Made by a program: the position numbers and the translations under genes. Shown one piece after another: positions 17,663-24,790 of a stretch of 45,449 bases of DNA. The stretch's first letter is position 1, and each line of letters opens with the position of its first letter. Under the pieces are notes generated by a model. That model saw nothing but the letters and a program-made list of their open reading frames with translations. It searched no databases and was not told the DNA's origin. Origin of the DNA: Kiritimatiellia bacterium (lineage in GTDB: Bacteria > Verrucomicrobiota > Kiritimatiellia > RFP12 > UBA1067); contig JAFXXW010000003.1 of assembly GCA_017542055.1 (NCBI GenBank), positions 1-45,449 of the forward strand, read 5' to 3'.

Positions 17663-17743
17663 TTTCGGTGAAAACAGGGATTGTGTGCAAATACAAGGGT
17701 TTCCGCGTGTTCTTGTCCTCGCGGTCGCCCGCTCGGTGAGGGG

Positions 17744-17774
17744 GTTGTAAGATGCAATTACAACATTTTACAAC
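17744..17774. repeat. Three TTACAAC boxes upstream of the integrase
   Basis: GTTGTAA at 17744-17750 is the inverse of TTACAAC at 17758-17764, and a direct copy follows at 17768-17774, ten bases after the second. They lie between attL and the integrase start. Such boxes could be integrase arm-type or excisionase sites, or an operator for int. No clear -10/-35 pair for int was found nearby. Confidence 0.4.
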
Positions 17775-17818
17775 AGTCGCGCCGGGTTGCCAGAAATGGC
17801 GGAAAGTGTGCGCACAAA

Positions 17819-19030
17819 ATGAAACTCAAACAAACGGGGTCGGTCTTCCTCAATCACGGCCTTTGGTATTACTCCGTACAACTGCCAGGCGAAAAACGCC
17901 GGAAGCAAGTACCCCTCCGCGCCCCCGGCGCGAAACATACGCTGCGGGCGGATCGTCCGCGCAAGATGGCGGAAGAGGCCGCCGCGCGGTATTGGCAGGA
18001 ACACACGCGGCAAGCCGCACGGCATGAGCCGACAGGCGCAACCGTCGCCGATCTCTGCGCGGCGTGGGACGCCCATTGCCGCGAATACTACAAAAGCGAA
18101 GCGTCGGCGGAAAACGCCGCCCTCGACGTTCGTGCGTTCCGCGAATTGTTCGGCGGCGCGGCGGTCGCTGAATTGACGCACACGGATATGCTGAAATTCC
18201 GCGACGCCCTCATTCGCTCCGGGATAAGCCGCCGCACGGTCAACGGGCGGCTCTGGCGCGTGAAGTTCATGCTCGGCTGGGCGTTGGACGAGGCTCTTAT
18301 CCCTGCCGCAGTAAAAGCGGAATTGACGCAAGTCAAGTGCGTGAAGCGCGGAAGGTCTGCCGCGCCGGAACGTCCGCCCGTCCGCCCGGTGGACGACGCG
18401 ACGATTGCCGCAACCGTGGCGAAGATGATGCCCAACACGGCGGACATGGTGCGCGTCCATAGATACACGGGGATGCGCCCTTGCGAATTGTGCGGCTTGC
18501 GCTGGTCGTTGATCGACACAAGCCGGACGCCTTGGGTGTACCACGTCCCGCCGGAAGTCAACAAAAACGAATGGCGCGGCGAATTGGGGCAACCTCGCGT
18601 GGTGTGCATTGGGCCGAAAGCGAGGGCAATCCTCGAACGTCACCGGGGCGACGACGTGCCGTTCTCGCCTGTCCGGGCAATGTCTGAATACATGGAAGCG
18701 CGGCGCGCCGCCCGCGTGACGCCGTTCTACGGCAAAAAGAAAAACGCACCCGCTCCGCACGTCCCCCGCGTTCTGGGGGAATGTTGGAACACAAACGCGT
18801 ACACTAAAACGATCCGGGCCGCCTGTGTCCGCGCCGGGATCGTGCCGTGGGGCTCCAACCGCCTGCGCCATACCTTCGGCACGGAAGTCCGCCGGGCGTT
18901 CGGTTTGGAAGCGGCGCGGGCCGTCCTCGGCCATACCAACGGCGGATGTGTTACCGACAGGTATACCTACGATGCGATGGAAGATGAGATGGTGCGCAGG
19001 GCATCATCAGCGGTGGAGGCATTGGGGTGA
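17819..19030 (+). CDS. int: Phage tyrosine integrase
   Basis: 403 residues from ATG 17819; the frame is open back to 17681, but that extension runs through attL-proximal sequence and looks non-coding. An N-terminal arm-binding region is followed by a core-binding SAM-like domain (about 65-150) and the catalytic domain. Catalytic residues: first Arg in TGMRPCELCGLRW, then LRHTFG (His-x-x-Arg region with RLRH), LGH, and the nucleophile Tyr in DRYTY near the C-terminus. It catalyses integration at the tRNA-Ala. It is the only plus-strand phage gene in the window. GGAAAG precedes the start at a rather long distance. Confidence 0.93.
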   Translation: MKLKQTGSVFLNHGLWYYSVQLPGEKRRKQVPLRAPGAKHTLRADRPRKMAEEAAARYWQEHTRQAARHEPTGATVADLCAAWDAHCREYYKSEASAENAALDVRAFRELFGGAAVAELTHTDMLKFRDALIRSGISRRTVNGRLWRVKFMLGWALDEALIPAAVKAELTQVKCVKRGRSAAPERPPVRPVDDATIAATVAKMMPNTADMVRVHRYTGMRPCELCGLRWSLIDTSRTPWVYHVPPEVNKNEWRGELGQPRVVCIGPKARAILERHRGDDVPFSPVRAMSEYMEARRAARVTPFYGKKKNAPAPHVPRVLGECWNTNAYTKTIRAACVRAGIVPWGSNRLRHTFGTEVRRAFGLEAARAVLGHTNGGCVTDRYTYDAMEDEMVRRASSAVEALG

Positions 19031-19070
19031 TACGGCGTACGGCTCGATGGCGGGGCGAAATCGATCTTAT

Positions 19071-19102
19071 AAAAAGCCCCGGAAGGCTTGAGCCAACCGG
19101 GG
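19071..19102 (-). terminator. Intrinsic terminator for leftward transcription
   Basis: On the minus strand CCCCGG (19102-19097) pairs with CCGGGG (19082-19077), with an inner GGCT/AGCC stem, followed by C and a run of five T (19075-19071). It would end both the small RNA starting near 19149 and any read-through from the long leftward phage operon. It sits 40 bases past the integrase stop, between convergent units. Confidence 0.8.
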
Positions 19103-19119
19103 AGCATCTTATCACAGAT

Positions 19120-19148
19120 GTTTCAATTCACGCCCTTTGCGGAGCGAC
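19120..19148 (-). repeat. Single type I-C-like CRISPR repeat
   Basis: The minus-strand sequence begins GTCGCTCCG, continues CAAAGGGCG and ends TGAATTGAAAC. The GTCGC start and the TGRATTGAAAC end match the known form of type I-C repeats. A CGCTC/GGGCG stem (one G-U pair) with a six-base loop leaves exactly 11 bases 3' of the stem, the length of the I-C crRNA 5' tag. It is 29 bases, about three shorter than usual, all lost from the stem-loop. I found no second copy in the window, so this is not an array. Confidence 0.6.
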
Positions 19149-19155
19149 AGTGAGT

Positions 19156-19185
19156 ATTATATCATAAATCGCCCTCGTCTGTCAA
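19156..19185 (-). promoter_or_regulatory. Promoter for the solitary-repeat RNA
   Basis: Minus strand TTGACA (19185-19180), 18-nt spacer, TATAAT (19161-19156) within TATGATATAATA. The elements match consensus and the extended -10 sequence matches the host promoters. The -35 box and spacer overlap the last codons and TGA of the 105-residue gene, so the promoter is embedded in that gene's 3' end. Confidence 0.85.
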
Positions 19186-19479
19186 GGGGGTTTTTTCGGC
19201 CACTTGCGGCCGGGCTAATACCCGGCCATCCTCGCCGCAGAATTTAGGCCAGACGGCCGAGAGGGTGGCGATGGCGGCGCGCTTGCGATCGATCGCGGCC
19301 TCGCGGAATTTGTCAGCCGCCTGGCGCAGCAGCTCGAGCGCCTGCGACGCCTTGGCCCAGTCGGCCACATCCACCTCGTAATTTAGGCAGTTTAGGGCAT
19401 CCAGAGCCTCGCGCGCTCCAGGAATGGAGCGCGAGGCTATCTTGTTGAGGATTTGCCGGTTTTGTGCCATTAATGTCAC
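19162..19479 (-). CDS. Unknown phage accessory protein (105 residues)
   Basis: Start GTG at 19479 overlaps the upstream stop as GTGA; an in-frame ATG at 19470 is an alternative. The sequence is soluble, helical-looking (KASQALELLRQAADKFREAA) with two Cys, and I recognise no family. It is the last gene of the leftward cluster. Its 3' end contains the promoter for the solitary-repeat RNA. Together with the 185-residue gene upstream it forms a two-gene unit with its own promoter, as is usual for lysogeny-expressed accessory genes. Confidence 0.7.
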   Translation of the reverse strand: MTLMAQNRQILNKIASRSIPGAREALDALNCLNYEVDVADWAKASQALELLRQAADKFREAAIDRKRAAIATLSAVWPKFCGEDGRVLARPQVAEKTPLTDEGDL

Positions 19480-20033
19480 CCCTCAATCGCCTCTTTGCGG
19501 CGGTCGGCCAACCAATCAGCCAAATCGGCATCAACGCGCCGCACCGCCTCCAAATCTATCCTGCCACACCGATCCTCTATAATATCCCACTGATCGCGGT
19601 TGCGGTCGCGGTTATCCTCGTCGCCCACTACCCAATAGGATGCGTTGTCTCGCGCGATGAGATCGCAATGCCCGAGCGTGATGTGGCGCCCAACGTACAC
19701 GCATACCCCCTCATCGCCCTCGCCGCCATCGGCAATATCTGCGATAATCTGGTAGTCGCCACCATCGGTCGCGACCTGCTCGCCAATCCCACAGGCGAGG
19801 GCGAGGTCGCGACGACTCCGCCGCAAATCATCGCCAGTCCAAATATCAGGGCAGTCTCCCGTGAGGAGATACTCATCGCATCCGAGGGATATCACTTGGC
19901 AATAATCATCCTCGCCGATGATCCTCCACGCCGCCTGCTCGTTGGCGGTGTAGCATTTATCCACGTCACGCCCAGCGATGGCGAGATCGTACTTGATGCT
20001 CTCCAACTCTTCGGCTGTCGGTATCTTGTTCAT
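19476..20033 (-). CDS. Unknown, strongly acidic phage accessory protein (185 residues)
   Basis: By count it has 43 Asp/Glu against 21 Lys/Arg (net about -22) and eight Cys, with repeated GD/GDE turns (GEDDYCQV, TGDCPDIWTGDD, GDEDNRDRNRDQ). No signal peptide or membrane segment. No family recognised. Such charge is seen in DNA-mimic proteins and some phage anti-defence proteins, but this is only a hint. It is expressed from a strong host-like promoter 76 bases upstream, with AAAGGAA before the ATG. Confidence 0.75.
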   Translation of the reverse strand: MNKIPTAEELESIKYDLAIAGRDVDKCYTANEQAAWRIIGEDDYCQVISLGCDEYLLTGDCPDIWTGDDLRRSRRDLALACGIGEQVATDGGDYQIIADIADGGEGDEGVCVYVGRHITLGHCDLIARDNASYWVVGDEDNRDRNRDQWDIIEDRCGRIDLEAVRRVDADLADWLADRRKEAIEG

Positions 20034-20108
20034 GGCTTTGTTCCTTTCTTCCCGCGCTTGGCGGGGGTTGTTTGTTGGTCACACCCACTTTGGGTGTTTC
20101 TGGCTCAT

Positions 20109-20138
20109 ATTATATCATATTTTGCCCTCAAAAGTCAA
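20109..20138 (-). promoter_or_regulatory. Promoter for the two accessory genes
   Basis: Minus strand TTGACT (20138-20133), 18-nt spacer, TATAAT (20114-20109) inside AAATATGATATAATA. The upstream TTTTTCATTTTCCCTA block is shared with the nrdD and tRNA promoters. The predicted leader carries two hairpins: ACACCC/GGGTGT in 20081-20097, right at the transcript start, and CCCGC/GCGGG in 20051-20065 before the ribosome binding site. These may stabilise the message. Confidence 0.9.
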
Positions 20139-20176
20139 TAGGGAAAATGAAAAACTTTAGAGGTTTTTGGGGGCGC

Positions 20177-20896
20177 TTATTTTTTCGCGCCCTCGATGAT
20201 TTTTTCGGCCACGTTGCCCACGGCGGTGCCGGTGGCGGAGACGATTTCCTTGGTCTCGCCGGAAATGTCGCTCTTGAGGTTGCCGAGCCTCAATTCGAGC
20301 TCGCCCACCTTGGCCAGCATGGATTCCATATCGGTGGTGAGCCCGAACATGGAGTAGTCCACCTTCCAGCCTTTGTCCGCGAGCAGCGGGCGGCCATCTT
20401 CACCCATAACGATCTTGCCGTTGTGCATCATCGGCTCTTTCCATACGCGGTCGACGGTGACGGAGCGGCAACCGTCGAGTAGCAGCGAAATCGCGGCCAG
20501 CAGCACCAGCGCGTCGAGGTGGTTCATGGTGCCATGGTTCCGCCAGGCGATCCATCCAAAGATGCGGAGCGCGCGGTACTCAATCCGCGCCTTGTACTTG
20601 GCGATCCCGACCGCGATTTGCATATCGCGGTAGATCTTGTCGGCCGTGGCACGGTCCACCTTGTGCGTGGCGTAGAGATAGTCGTGCGCGAGCGCCGCAA
20701 TGCAGCGCGGGCTCTGGAATGGGCCGCCCGTCACGCGCCAGAAGAAGCGCGGGATCGAGGCCCCGTCATACGCAAACCCGGCCGGAACGGTGAAATCGCC
20801 GTAAGGCGTGCGCACCAGCCACGGCTCTATGAGCTCGTAGTAGTTTTTCTCCAGTACCGGCTCCAGCTTCGGCCGCGCGAATACATAAGCGCCCAT
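20177..20896 (-). CDS. DUF1353 protein fused to a membrane-anchored C-terminal domain
   Basis: 239 residues from ATG 20896 (GGGAGGAAA before it; the longer frame is a shadow). Residues about 15-95 match the phage DUF1353 pattern: TPYGDFTVPAGFAYDGASIPRFFW and later ALAHDYLY (first motif here YGDFTVPAGF, then ASIPRFFW). A hydrophobic segment ending in a lipobox-like LLLDGC follows near residue 150. The final 80 residues are hydrophilic and amphipathic, containing a coil-like stretch. DUF1353 genes lie near lysis or tail-end genes in many phages, and their function is unknown. The added membrane part is uncommon. Confidence 0.75.
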   Translation of the reverse strand: MGAYVFARPKLEPVLEKNYYELIEPWLVRTPYGDFTVPAGFAYDGASIPRFFWRVTGGPFQSPRCIAALAHDYLYATHKVDRATADKIYRDMQIAVGIAKYKARIEYRALRIFGWIAWRNHGTMNHLDALVLLAAISLLLDGCRSVTVDRVWKEPMMHNGKIVMGEDGRPLLADKGWKVDYSMFGLTTDMESMLAKVGELELRLGNLKSDISGETKEIVSATGTAVGNVAEKIIEGAKK

Positions 20897-20897
20897 T

Positions 20898-21158
20898 TCA
20901 GTTTCCTCCCAAAAGTGCGATGACGATTTTGTGCCACGGCGCAAGCGCGGCCCCGCAAGTGCCGCCACCAAGCAGGAACACAATGACGATGACTTGGATG
21001 TGCTTGACGCGCTCTGAGGTTTTCCGCTGGCAATCCATGAGCGCCAACAAGATGTGGCTCTGGGCGAGGCTCACGGCAGCATATCGCGCGGTCGCGTCCT
21101 CGATCTTGTACGCGTCGTCCAGTTCGAGCTGGAGCGAGGCTTGCTGTTCTTTTGTCAT
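20898..21158 (-). CDS. Small membrane protein, holin-like candidate
   Basis: 86 residues from ATG 21158, which overlaps the upstream TGA (ATGA). The first half is a charged helix (TKEQQASLQLELDDAYKIED). The second half has one long or two short hydrophobic segments (HIQVIVIVFLLGGG, then WHKIVIALLGG). Size, topology and position beside tail-end genes suit a holin, but no endolysin is adjacent, so this is tentative. Confidence 0.55.
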   Translation of the reverse strand: MTKEQQASLQLELDDAYKIEDATARYAAVSLAQSHILLALMDCQRKTSERVKHIQVIVIVFLLGGGTCGAALAPWHKIVIALLGGN

Positions 21159-22243
21159 TGTATCTGCTCCCAATAATCGTTCGAGACTCCGGGGAAGGTT
21201 GCACCCCGCCGGTGCAGTTCCTTGAAATCCAAATCCGCAATGCGCCTGATCTGCGCGTCCGTGAGCCAGCTATCCACCAACTTTTGCCCATACCCCGCAA
21301 CGCCCAGCCATGCCTTAGCCCCATTGTATTCCGCTGCGAAACTGCCCGGCACCATTCGTGTCACCCGGACCCGCGAGTCTTTGGCGAAGCGGTTTGCGTC
21401 CACGCTCTCCGTTATCGCCGTCTGCCACATCTCGTTGGTCACGGACAAAAATCCCATTTGCGTCGTCAGCGTGCCGTTCTCGATTTTGCCGCGAATCGCA
21501 AACATCACATACGGCTTTCCGGGGTTAAAGTACTCCATGTAAGCCGTAAAATCGCCATACGGATCGTTGGGGATGGTGCCGCAATCGTAAAACCTTATCC
21601 ATGGCAGCGTCGCCCACCCCAGCTTCACCGTCGCGGCGGGATCGCTCGCCGCCACGCTCACCGACCGGCTTCCCGTCGTCAACTCCACGTTGAGCCGCTG
21701 CCTGCCTGCCGCCGCCTCGATTTCGAACTCCTCCGCCCCGATCATGAGCGTCAAATCGCTATCCGTCTCGATATTTATGCACAGTACCGTCGGCGCCTCG
21801 TCGGGATATTCCCCCCAATGATCCCAAGAGATATTGGCCGGCAGCGCGTTGGCGTACGAAAATTGTCCGCTCGCATTGAGCGTGAGCGGCGTATCGTAGT
21901 CCCACGGCTGCTCCTCTTCGAGCGCCGGACCTCCTTCCGCCGTCGCGCGCGCCGGTTCCACCGACACGTGGCCGCTGGCAAATATTGCATAATTTGATCT
22001 AGTATCGGTTTCGGCAAAATGCGCATAGTCGTCAGTAGTTATACTCCTCCACATCTTGAGCAGCGTAAACTCGGTGCATTCCGGCAAGAACGCATTGGCC
22101 GGGCACCACATGTCAAGGATATCGGTGCCTACCTCTTCCGTCATGCGCGAGGGATCGAGCCGCGTGCTGGTCAGCGTCTCCCAGCCCGCCAACACCGCGC
22201 TTGCCGCCAGGCACGCGGCCCAAAGTACCATCCAGCGCTTCAT
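21155..22243 (-). CDS. Phage protein with signal peptide, fibre-region, unknown function
   Basis: 362 residues from ATG 22243, chosen because it overlaps the upstream stop (ATGA) and follows GGAGG; the longer frame is a shadow. The N-terminus is a typical signal peptide (MKRWMVLWAACLAASAVLAG). The rest is beta-rich with Trp/Asp/Asn-rich loops, such as WDHWGEYPDEAP and IPNDPYGDFTAYMEYFNPG. No family recognised. Position just downstream of the fibre suggests a receptor-binding or cell-surface role. Confidence 0.7.
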   Translation of the reverse strand: MKRWMVLWAACLAASAVLAGWETLTSTRLDPSRMTEEVGTDILDMWCPANAFLPECTEFTLLKMWRSITTDDYAHFAETDTRSNYAIFASGHVSVEPARATAEGGPALEEEQPWDYDTPLTLNASGQFSYANALPANISWDHWGEYPDEAPTVLCINIETDSDLTLMIGAEEFEIEAAAGRQRLNVELTTGSRSVSVAASDPAATVKLGWATLPWIRFYDCGTIPNDPYGDFTAYMEYFNPGKPYVMFAIRGKIENGTLTTQMGFLSVTNEMWQTAITESVDANRFAKDSRVRVTRMVPGSFAAEYNGAKAWLGVAGYGQKLVDSWLTDAQIRRIADLDFKELHRRGATFPGVSNDYWEQIQ

Positions 22244-22758
22244 AGCTCGCATGCCTCCAGAAGCGCCGTCTTCTGCTTCTCGGTGATCCCCAACGCCTCG
22301 CACGCACGCTGACAGTAGTGGGCGAAGCGCTCGTCGTCGGCCGATAGCTCCTGCGCGAGACCGAACGCCGTCCACGCATTCATGCCGTCGAGCTCTTCCG
22401 ATTTTAGCCAATCCTCGAACGCGTCCCACTTTCCGATCGAGGAGAGGGCCCCGTAAACCTTGAGCTTGGAGTACTTCACCGTCCGCTTGCGGGGCGGCCT
22501 AATATACCCCTGGCGCGTCGCCATGCCGGTCGAGGCGTCGAAGACGTAGTTCGTGACCACGAAGTTGTCCGGCTTCCCGCCGAGCTCGTACCAGCCGCAC
22601 CGGGCGCGCGTGGGGCCGTCCTGCGCGGGGAGCGCGATCACGATCTCGCCCGTCTGAAGATCCACGCCCTGCATCGGGCAGGACCGCTCGCCGCTCGCGG
22701 GCTTGAGACCGTCCGCCGAAAAGATATACAATACCGCCAAAATAAGCATGAGTTCCAT
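22240..22758 (-). CDS. Phage protein with N-terminal membrane anchor, fibre-region, unknown function
   Basis: 172 residues from ATG 22758 with AAGGAGGAG before it. The first 14 residues are hydrophobic (MELMLILAVLYIF). A domain with VDLQTGEIVIALP and ARCGWYELGG, then an acidic helical C-terminus, follow. No family recognised. It is in the fibre cluster and overlaps the next gene by four bases. Confidence 0.7.
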   Translation of the reverse strand: MELMLILAVLYIFSADGLKPASGERSCPMQGVDLQTGEIVIALPAQDGPTRARCGWYELGGKPDNFVVTNYVFDASTGMATRQGYIRPPRKRTVKYSKLKVYGALSSIGKWDAFEDWLKSEELDGMNAWTAFGLAQELSADDERFAHYCQRACEALGITEKQKTALLEACEL

Positions 22759-22778
22759 GTTAAGACTCCTCCTTTGGT

Positions 22779-24242
22779 TTACTCCACCACGATGATGTTG
22801 CAGTAGTATGCGCTGCCGATCCGCCATACGGTGCACTGCCAGGTACTGCCCGCGGCAGGCCACACGCCGTAGCCGATGAGGTGCCACGCACTCGACGGAG
22901 TGTAGGCGCCCGCGCAGGTGACGCGCCACATCTCCACCTTGCCGTCAGCGAGGTCGCCGGTCCCGAAAGTCCCGCCGTCCGCCACACTCACCGCCTCTAC
23001 TCCGCCCCCCGCCGCACTCGCAACTGCATCGTCCACGTACTTCTTGGTGGCGACTTGCGAAGTGGTGTTTGTTCCGATGTCAGGCGCGGTCGGCGTGCCC
23101 GTGAACGCAGGCGACGCGAGCGGGGCGAGACCTGCGACAGATGGAATGTCGGAGAGAAGTGCGAGAGTGCCGGTTTTACCGGTTGGAAGGAATATATTAT
23201 AACCCATCACTGTCATCACTGGCGTTAGCATCGCATCCCAAAACTCAAATATTAATTGCCTGTTCCAAAAAGACAGGTTTCCGTTTAGGTTTTGGTTGCC
23301 CGTGTTGCCGAGCGCCCCCACATCGCTGGCGGTGAGGGTGACGGCGCCGGTCTTGTTGTTGACGCTCGTGACGGGGGCGGACTGCAGCGCGGTGTCCGCT
23401 TTATTCAGCGACGCCTGCACGCCTGCGGCGAGGTCGGTCTTTGGAATGCCGCCGCTCGGTTTCTCGTACTTTGCAGCAAGGGCGGTCGCAAGTTCCGAAC
23501 GGCGCACTATCCCGCTCTCGCTCGTCGTGTCCCACAAGTAATCGGTCGTGATGCCATTACGCCGCGCCGCGACGCCGGAATACATGTAGGTGGTATGGTT
23601 GGCGGCGCTGGTGGAGCCGTAGCGCATTCTAACCCCGCCTTGCAGCGAGTTGTCGATGAGATACTCGGTGTATACGCCGGGCGACGTCATGGTGGTTGAC
23701 GTGCGCGATAGCGCATCCGTGATCCCATACCCCGCGAGCGTGGTCGGGAGCCCGGTCAACGCACTCCACGCCCAGGTAGTCGGCGTGCCGGTGATCTCCG
23801 AATACGCATAGGTAGGCTTATTATCGGCCTTGGCCCATGCCGGAACGCTTGGGTCTGATTCGGTGTAGCTCTGCATCGCGGTGGCGCCAAGGGCTGCACC
23901 GGCGCGGATGTCCGAGAGATCGGCGATCGCATCTTGCTTGCCGGTTTTAAGCGCGGCGATGTCGTCCGCGTTGGTGCTTACTTGCTCCTTGACGGTATTG
24001 TAGTCGGCAGGCGTGGCCGCTGCGATGGCCACATCCGTTTCCGTCTTGGTGTAATAGTTGGTGAGCGACGCGTCGACGTAGTCCTCCGCATCGGCCAGCA
24101 CGTCGGCCGCGGCTTGCGCAACCTTGTTCGTCACCCAAGGCTCGGTGGCCGTGCGCACCGTGGCGGCGCGACTAATATGCGGAGTCAAGACTCCAATCGC
24201 CGCCACGGGCGGCACGGCCAAAAACTTCAAGACGCGATTCAT
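22779..24242 (-). CDS. Tail fibre protein with an N-terminal signal peptide
   Basis: 487 residues. The N-terminus looks like a signal peptide (MNRVLKFLAVPPVAAIGVL then SRAA). The body has fibre-type repeats: NNYYTKTETD-like sequence, KTGKQDAIADLSDIRAG, VNNKTGAVTLTASDVGAL and ASPAFTGTPTAPD. The final domain (GVEAVSVADGGTFGTGD to the end) may bind the receptor. KTGAVTLTASDVGAL and ASPAFTGTPTAP are common in siphovirus and T4-like fibres. It overlaps the gene upstream by ATGA. A signal peptide on a fibre is unusual. Confidence 0.85.
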   Translation of the reverse strand: MNRVLKFLAVPPVAAIGVLTPHISRAATVRTATEPWVTNKVAQAAADVLADAEDYVDASLTNYYTKTETDVAIAAATPADYNTVKEQVSTNADDIAALKTGKQDAIADLSDIRAGAALGATAMQSYTESDPSVPAWAKADNKPTYAYSEITGTPTTWAWSALTGLPTTLAGYGITDALSRTSTTMTSPGVYTEYLIDNSLQGGVRMRYGSTSAANHTTYMYSGVAARRNGITTDYLWDTTSESGIVRRSELATALAAKYEKPSGGIPKTDLAAGVQASLNKADTALQSAPVTSVNNKTGAVTLTASDVGALGNTGNQNLNGNLSFWNRQLIFEFWDAMLTPVMTVMGYNIFLPTGKTGTLALLSDIPSVAGLAPLASPAFTGTPTAPDIGTNTTSQVATKKYVDDAVASAAGGGVEAVSVADGGTFGTGDLADGKVEMWRVTCAGAYTPSSAWHLIGYGVWPAAGSTWQCTVWRIGSAYYCNIIVVE

Positions 24243-24733
24243 CTATCCACTCCTTCTTGTTCGACCGCGACGGAGATATTACCGAGCTCGTCAGCCTCCG
24301 CCACGAGCTTGTGGTATTTTCCCGTCACCGGATTGTAGACATAAGCGTCGCGCGGCAGGACTTCCGGCGTGACGGACGAGCCGTTGGCGGGGCAATCGCG
24401 CACAACGAGCGAGCCAGTACCGAGCCAGCGGGGATTGTCGGACGTATCGGCGCCGACGATGTGGTACTCGAGTGATTCGGACGCGTCCGGGAAATAGAAG
24501 GGGGAGAGATAGCAACGCCACGAGCCGTCGTCTTGACGATGGGCGGCGGCGACGAAGTCGCTCCGGGGGGCGTTGTTTTCCGGCGTCCGGCCGATCAATA
24601 CGGCGAGCGCTTCGAGGTCGTCCGGGAGGTCGCCCTCAACAACGAACACGGCGGAGGAAAGTTTGCCGCAATAGCAAACGGCCAGCGGACGATTCAGCCG
24701 GTCGGGTCTAACGATAATATGATTGGTTTTCAT
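24239..24733 (-). CDS. Tail-associated protein, fibre-proximal, unknown function
   Basis: 164 residues. A compact beta-rich first half (IIVRPDRLNRPLAV, VFVVEGDLPDDLEAL) is followed by a second domain ending in KYHKLVAEADELGNI. It lies immediately before the fibre gene and overlaps it (ATGA), so it may be a baseplate or fibre-attachment component. Its ribosome binding site (GAGAAAGG) lies within an inverted-repeat leader at 24736-24785. Confidence 0.65.
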   Translation of the reverse strand: MKTNHIIVRPDRLNRPLAVCYCGKLSSAVFVVEGDLPDDLEALAVLIGRTPENNAPRSDFVAAAHRQDDGSWRCYLSPFYFPDASESLEYHIVGADTSDNPRWLGTGSLVVRDCPANGSSVTPEVLPRDAYVYNPVTGKYHKLVAEADELGNISVAVEQEGVDR

Positions 24734-24735
24734 TT

Positions 24736-24785
24736 CGCGCGCTTTCGCCTTTCTCTGCTATTGGCGGCAAGGTCAAAAGCGCGCG
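24736..24785 (-). promoter_or_regulatory. Inverted-repeat leader enclosing the ribosome binding site
   Basis: CGCGCGCTTT (24736-24745 on plus) and AAAGCGCGCG (24776-24785) are perfect reverse complements with a 30-base loop. The loop holds a copy of the recurrent leader element (24747-24777) including AGAGAAAGG. The 3' arm ends only a few bases before the ATG at 24733, so pairing could limit initiation. Confidence 0.5.
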
Positions 24786-24790
24786 AGGGA

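Larger units (their letters stand above)
19071..19149 (-). ncRNA. Candidate solitary CRISPR-repeat RNA (crRNA-like or RNA anti-CRISPR)
   Basis: The promoter at 19185-19156 predicts a start at about 19149, one base before a 29-nt type I-C-like repeat (19148-19120). The repeat is followed by a 17-nt stretch that can form a small hairpin (CATCT/AGATG) and then the terminator at 19102-19071. Total length is about 80 nt with no reading frame of note. The layout promoter-repeat-short tail-terminator, inside a prophage and without cas genes or further repeats nearby, resembles phage solitary repeat units. Those have been reported to act as RNA anti-CRISPRs by occupying Cas proteins. Function is inferred, not shown. 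Confidence 0.55.

Noticed and set aside
17533-17757. A 74-codon minus-strand frame with GEEEIRTPDPHVANV
   Set aside because: This is the antisense of the tRNA-Ala; such sequences are a well-known false protein from tRNA genes.
19071-19150. CRISPR array
   Set aside because: Only a single repeat is present, with no second copy and no spacer between repeats; reported instead as a solitary repeat.
20177-21158. Endolysin next to the holin-like gene
   Set aside because: Neither neighbour shows lysozyme, amidase or peptidase motifs; no lysin was found in the window.
20177-24733. Diversity-generating retroelement in the fibre region
   Set aside because: No reverse transcriptase, template repeat or variable repeat with adenine mutations was seen.
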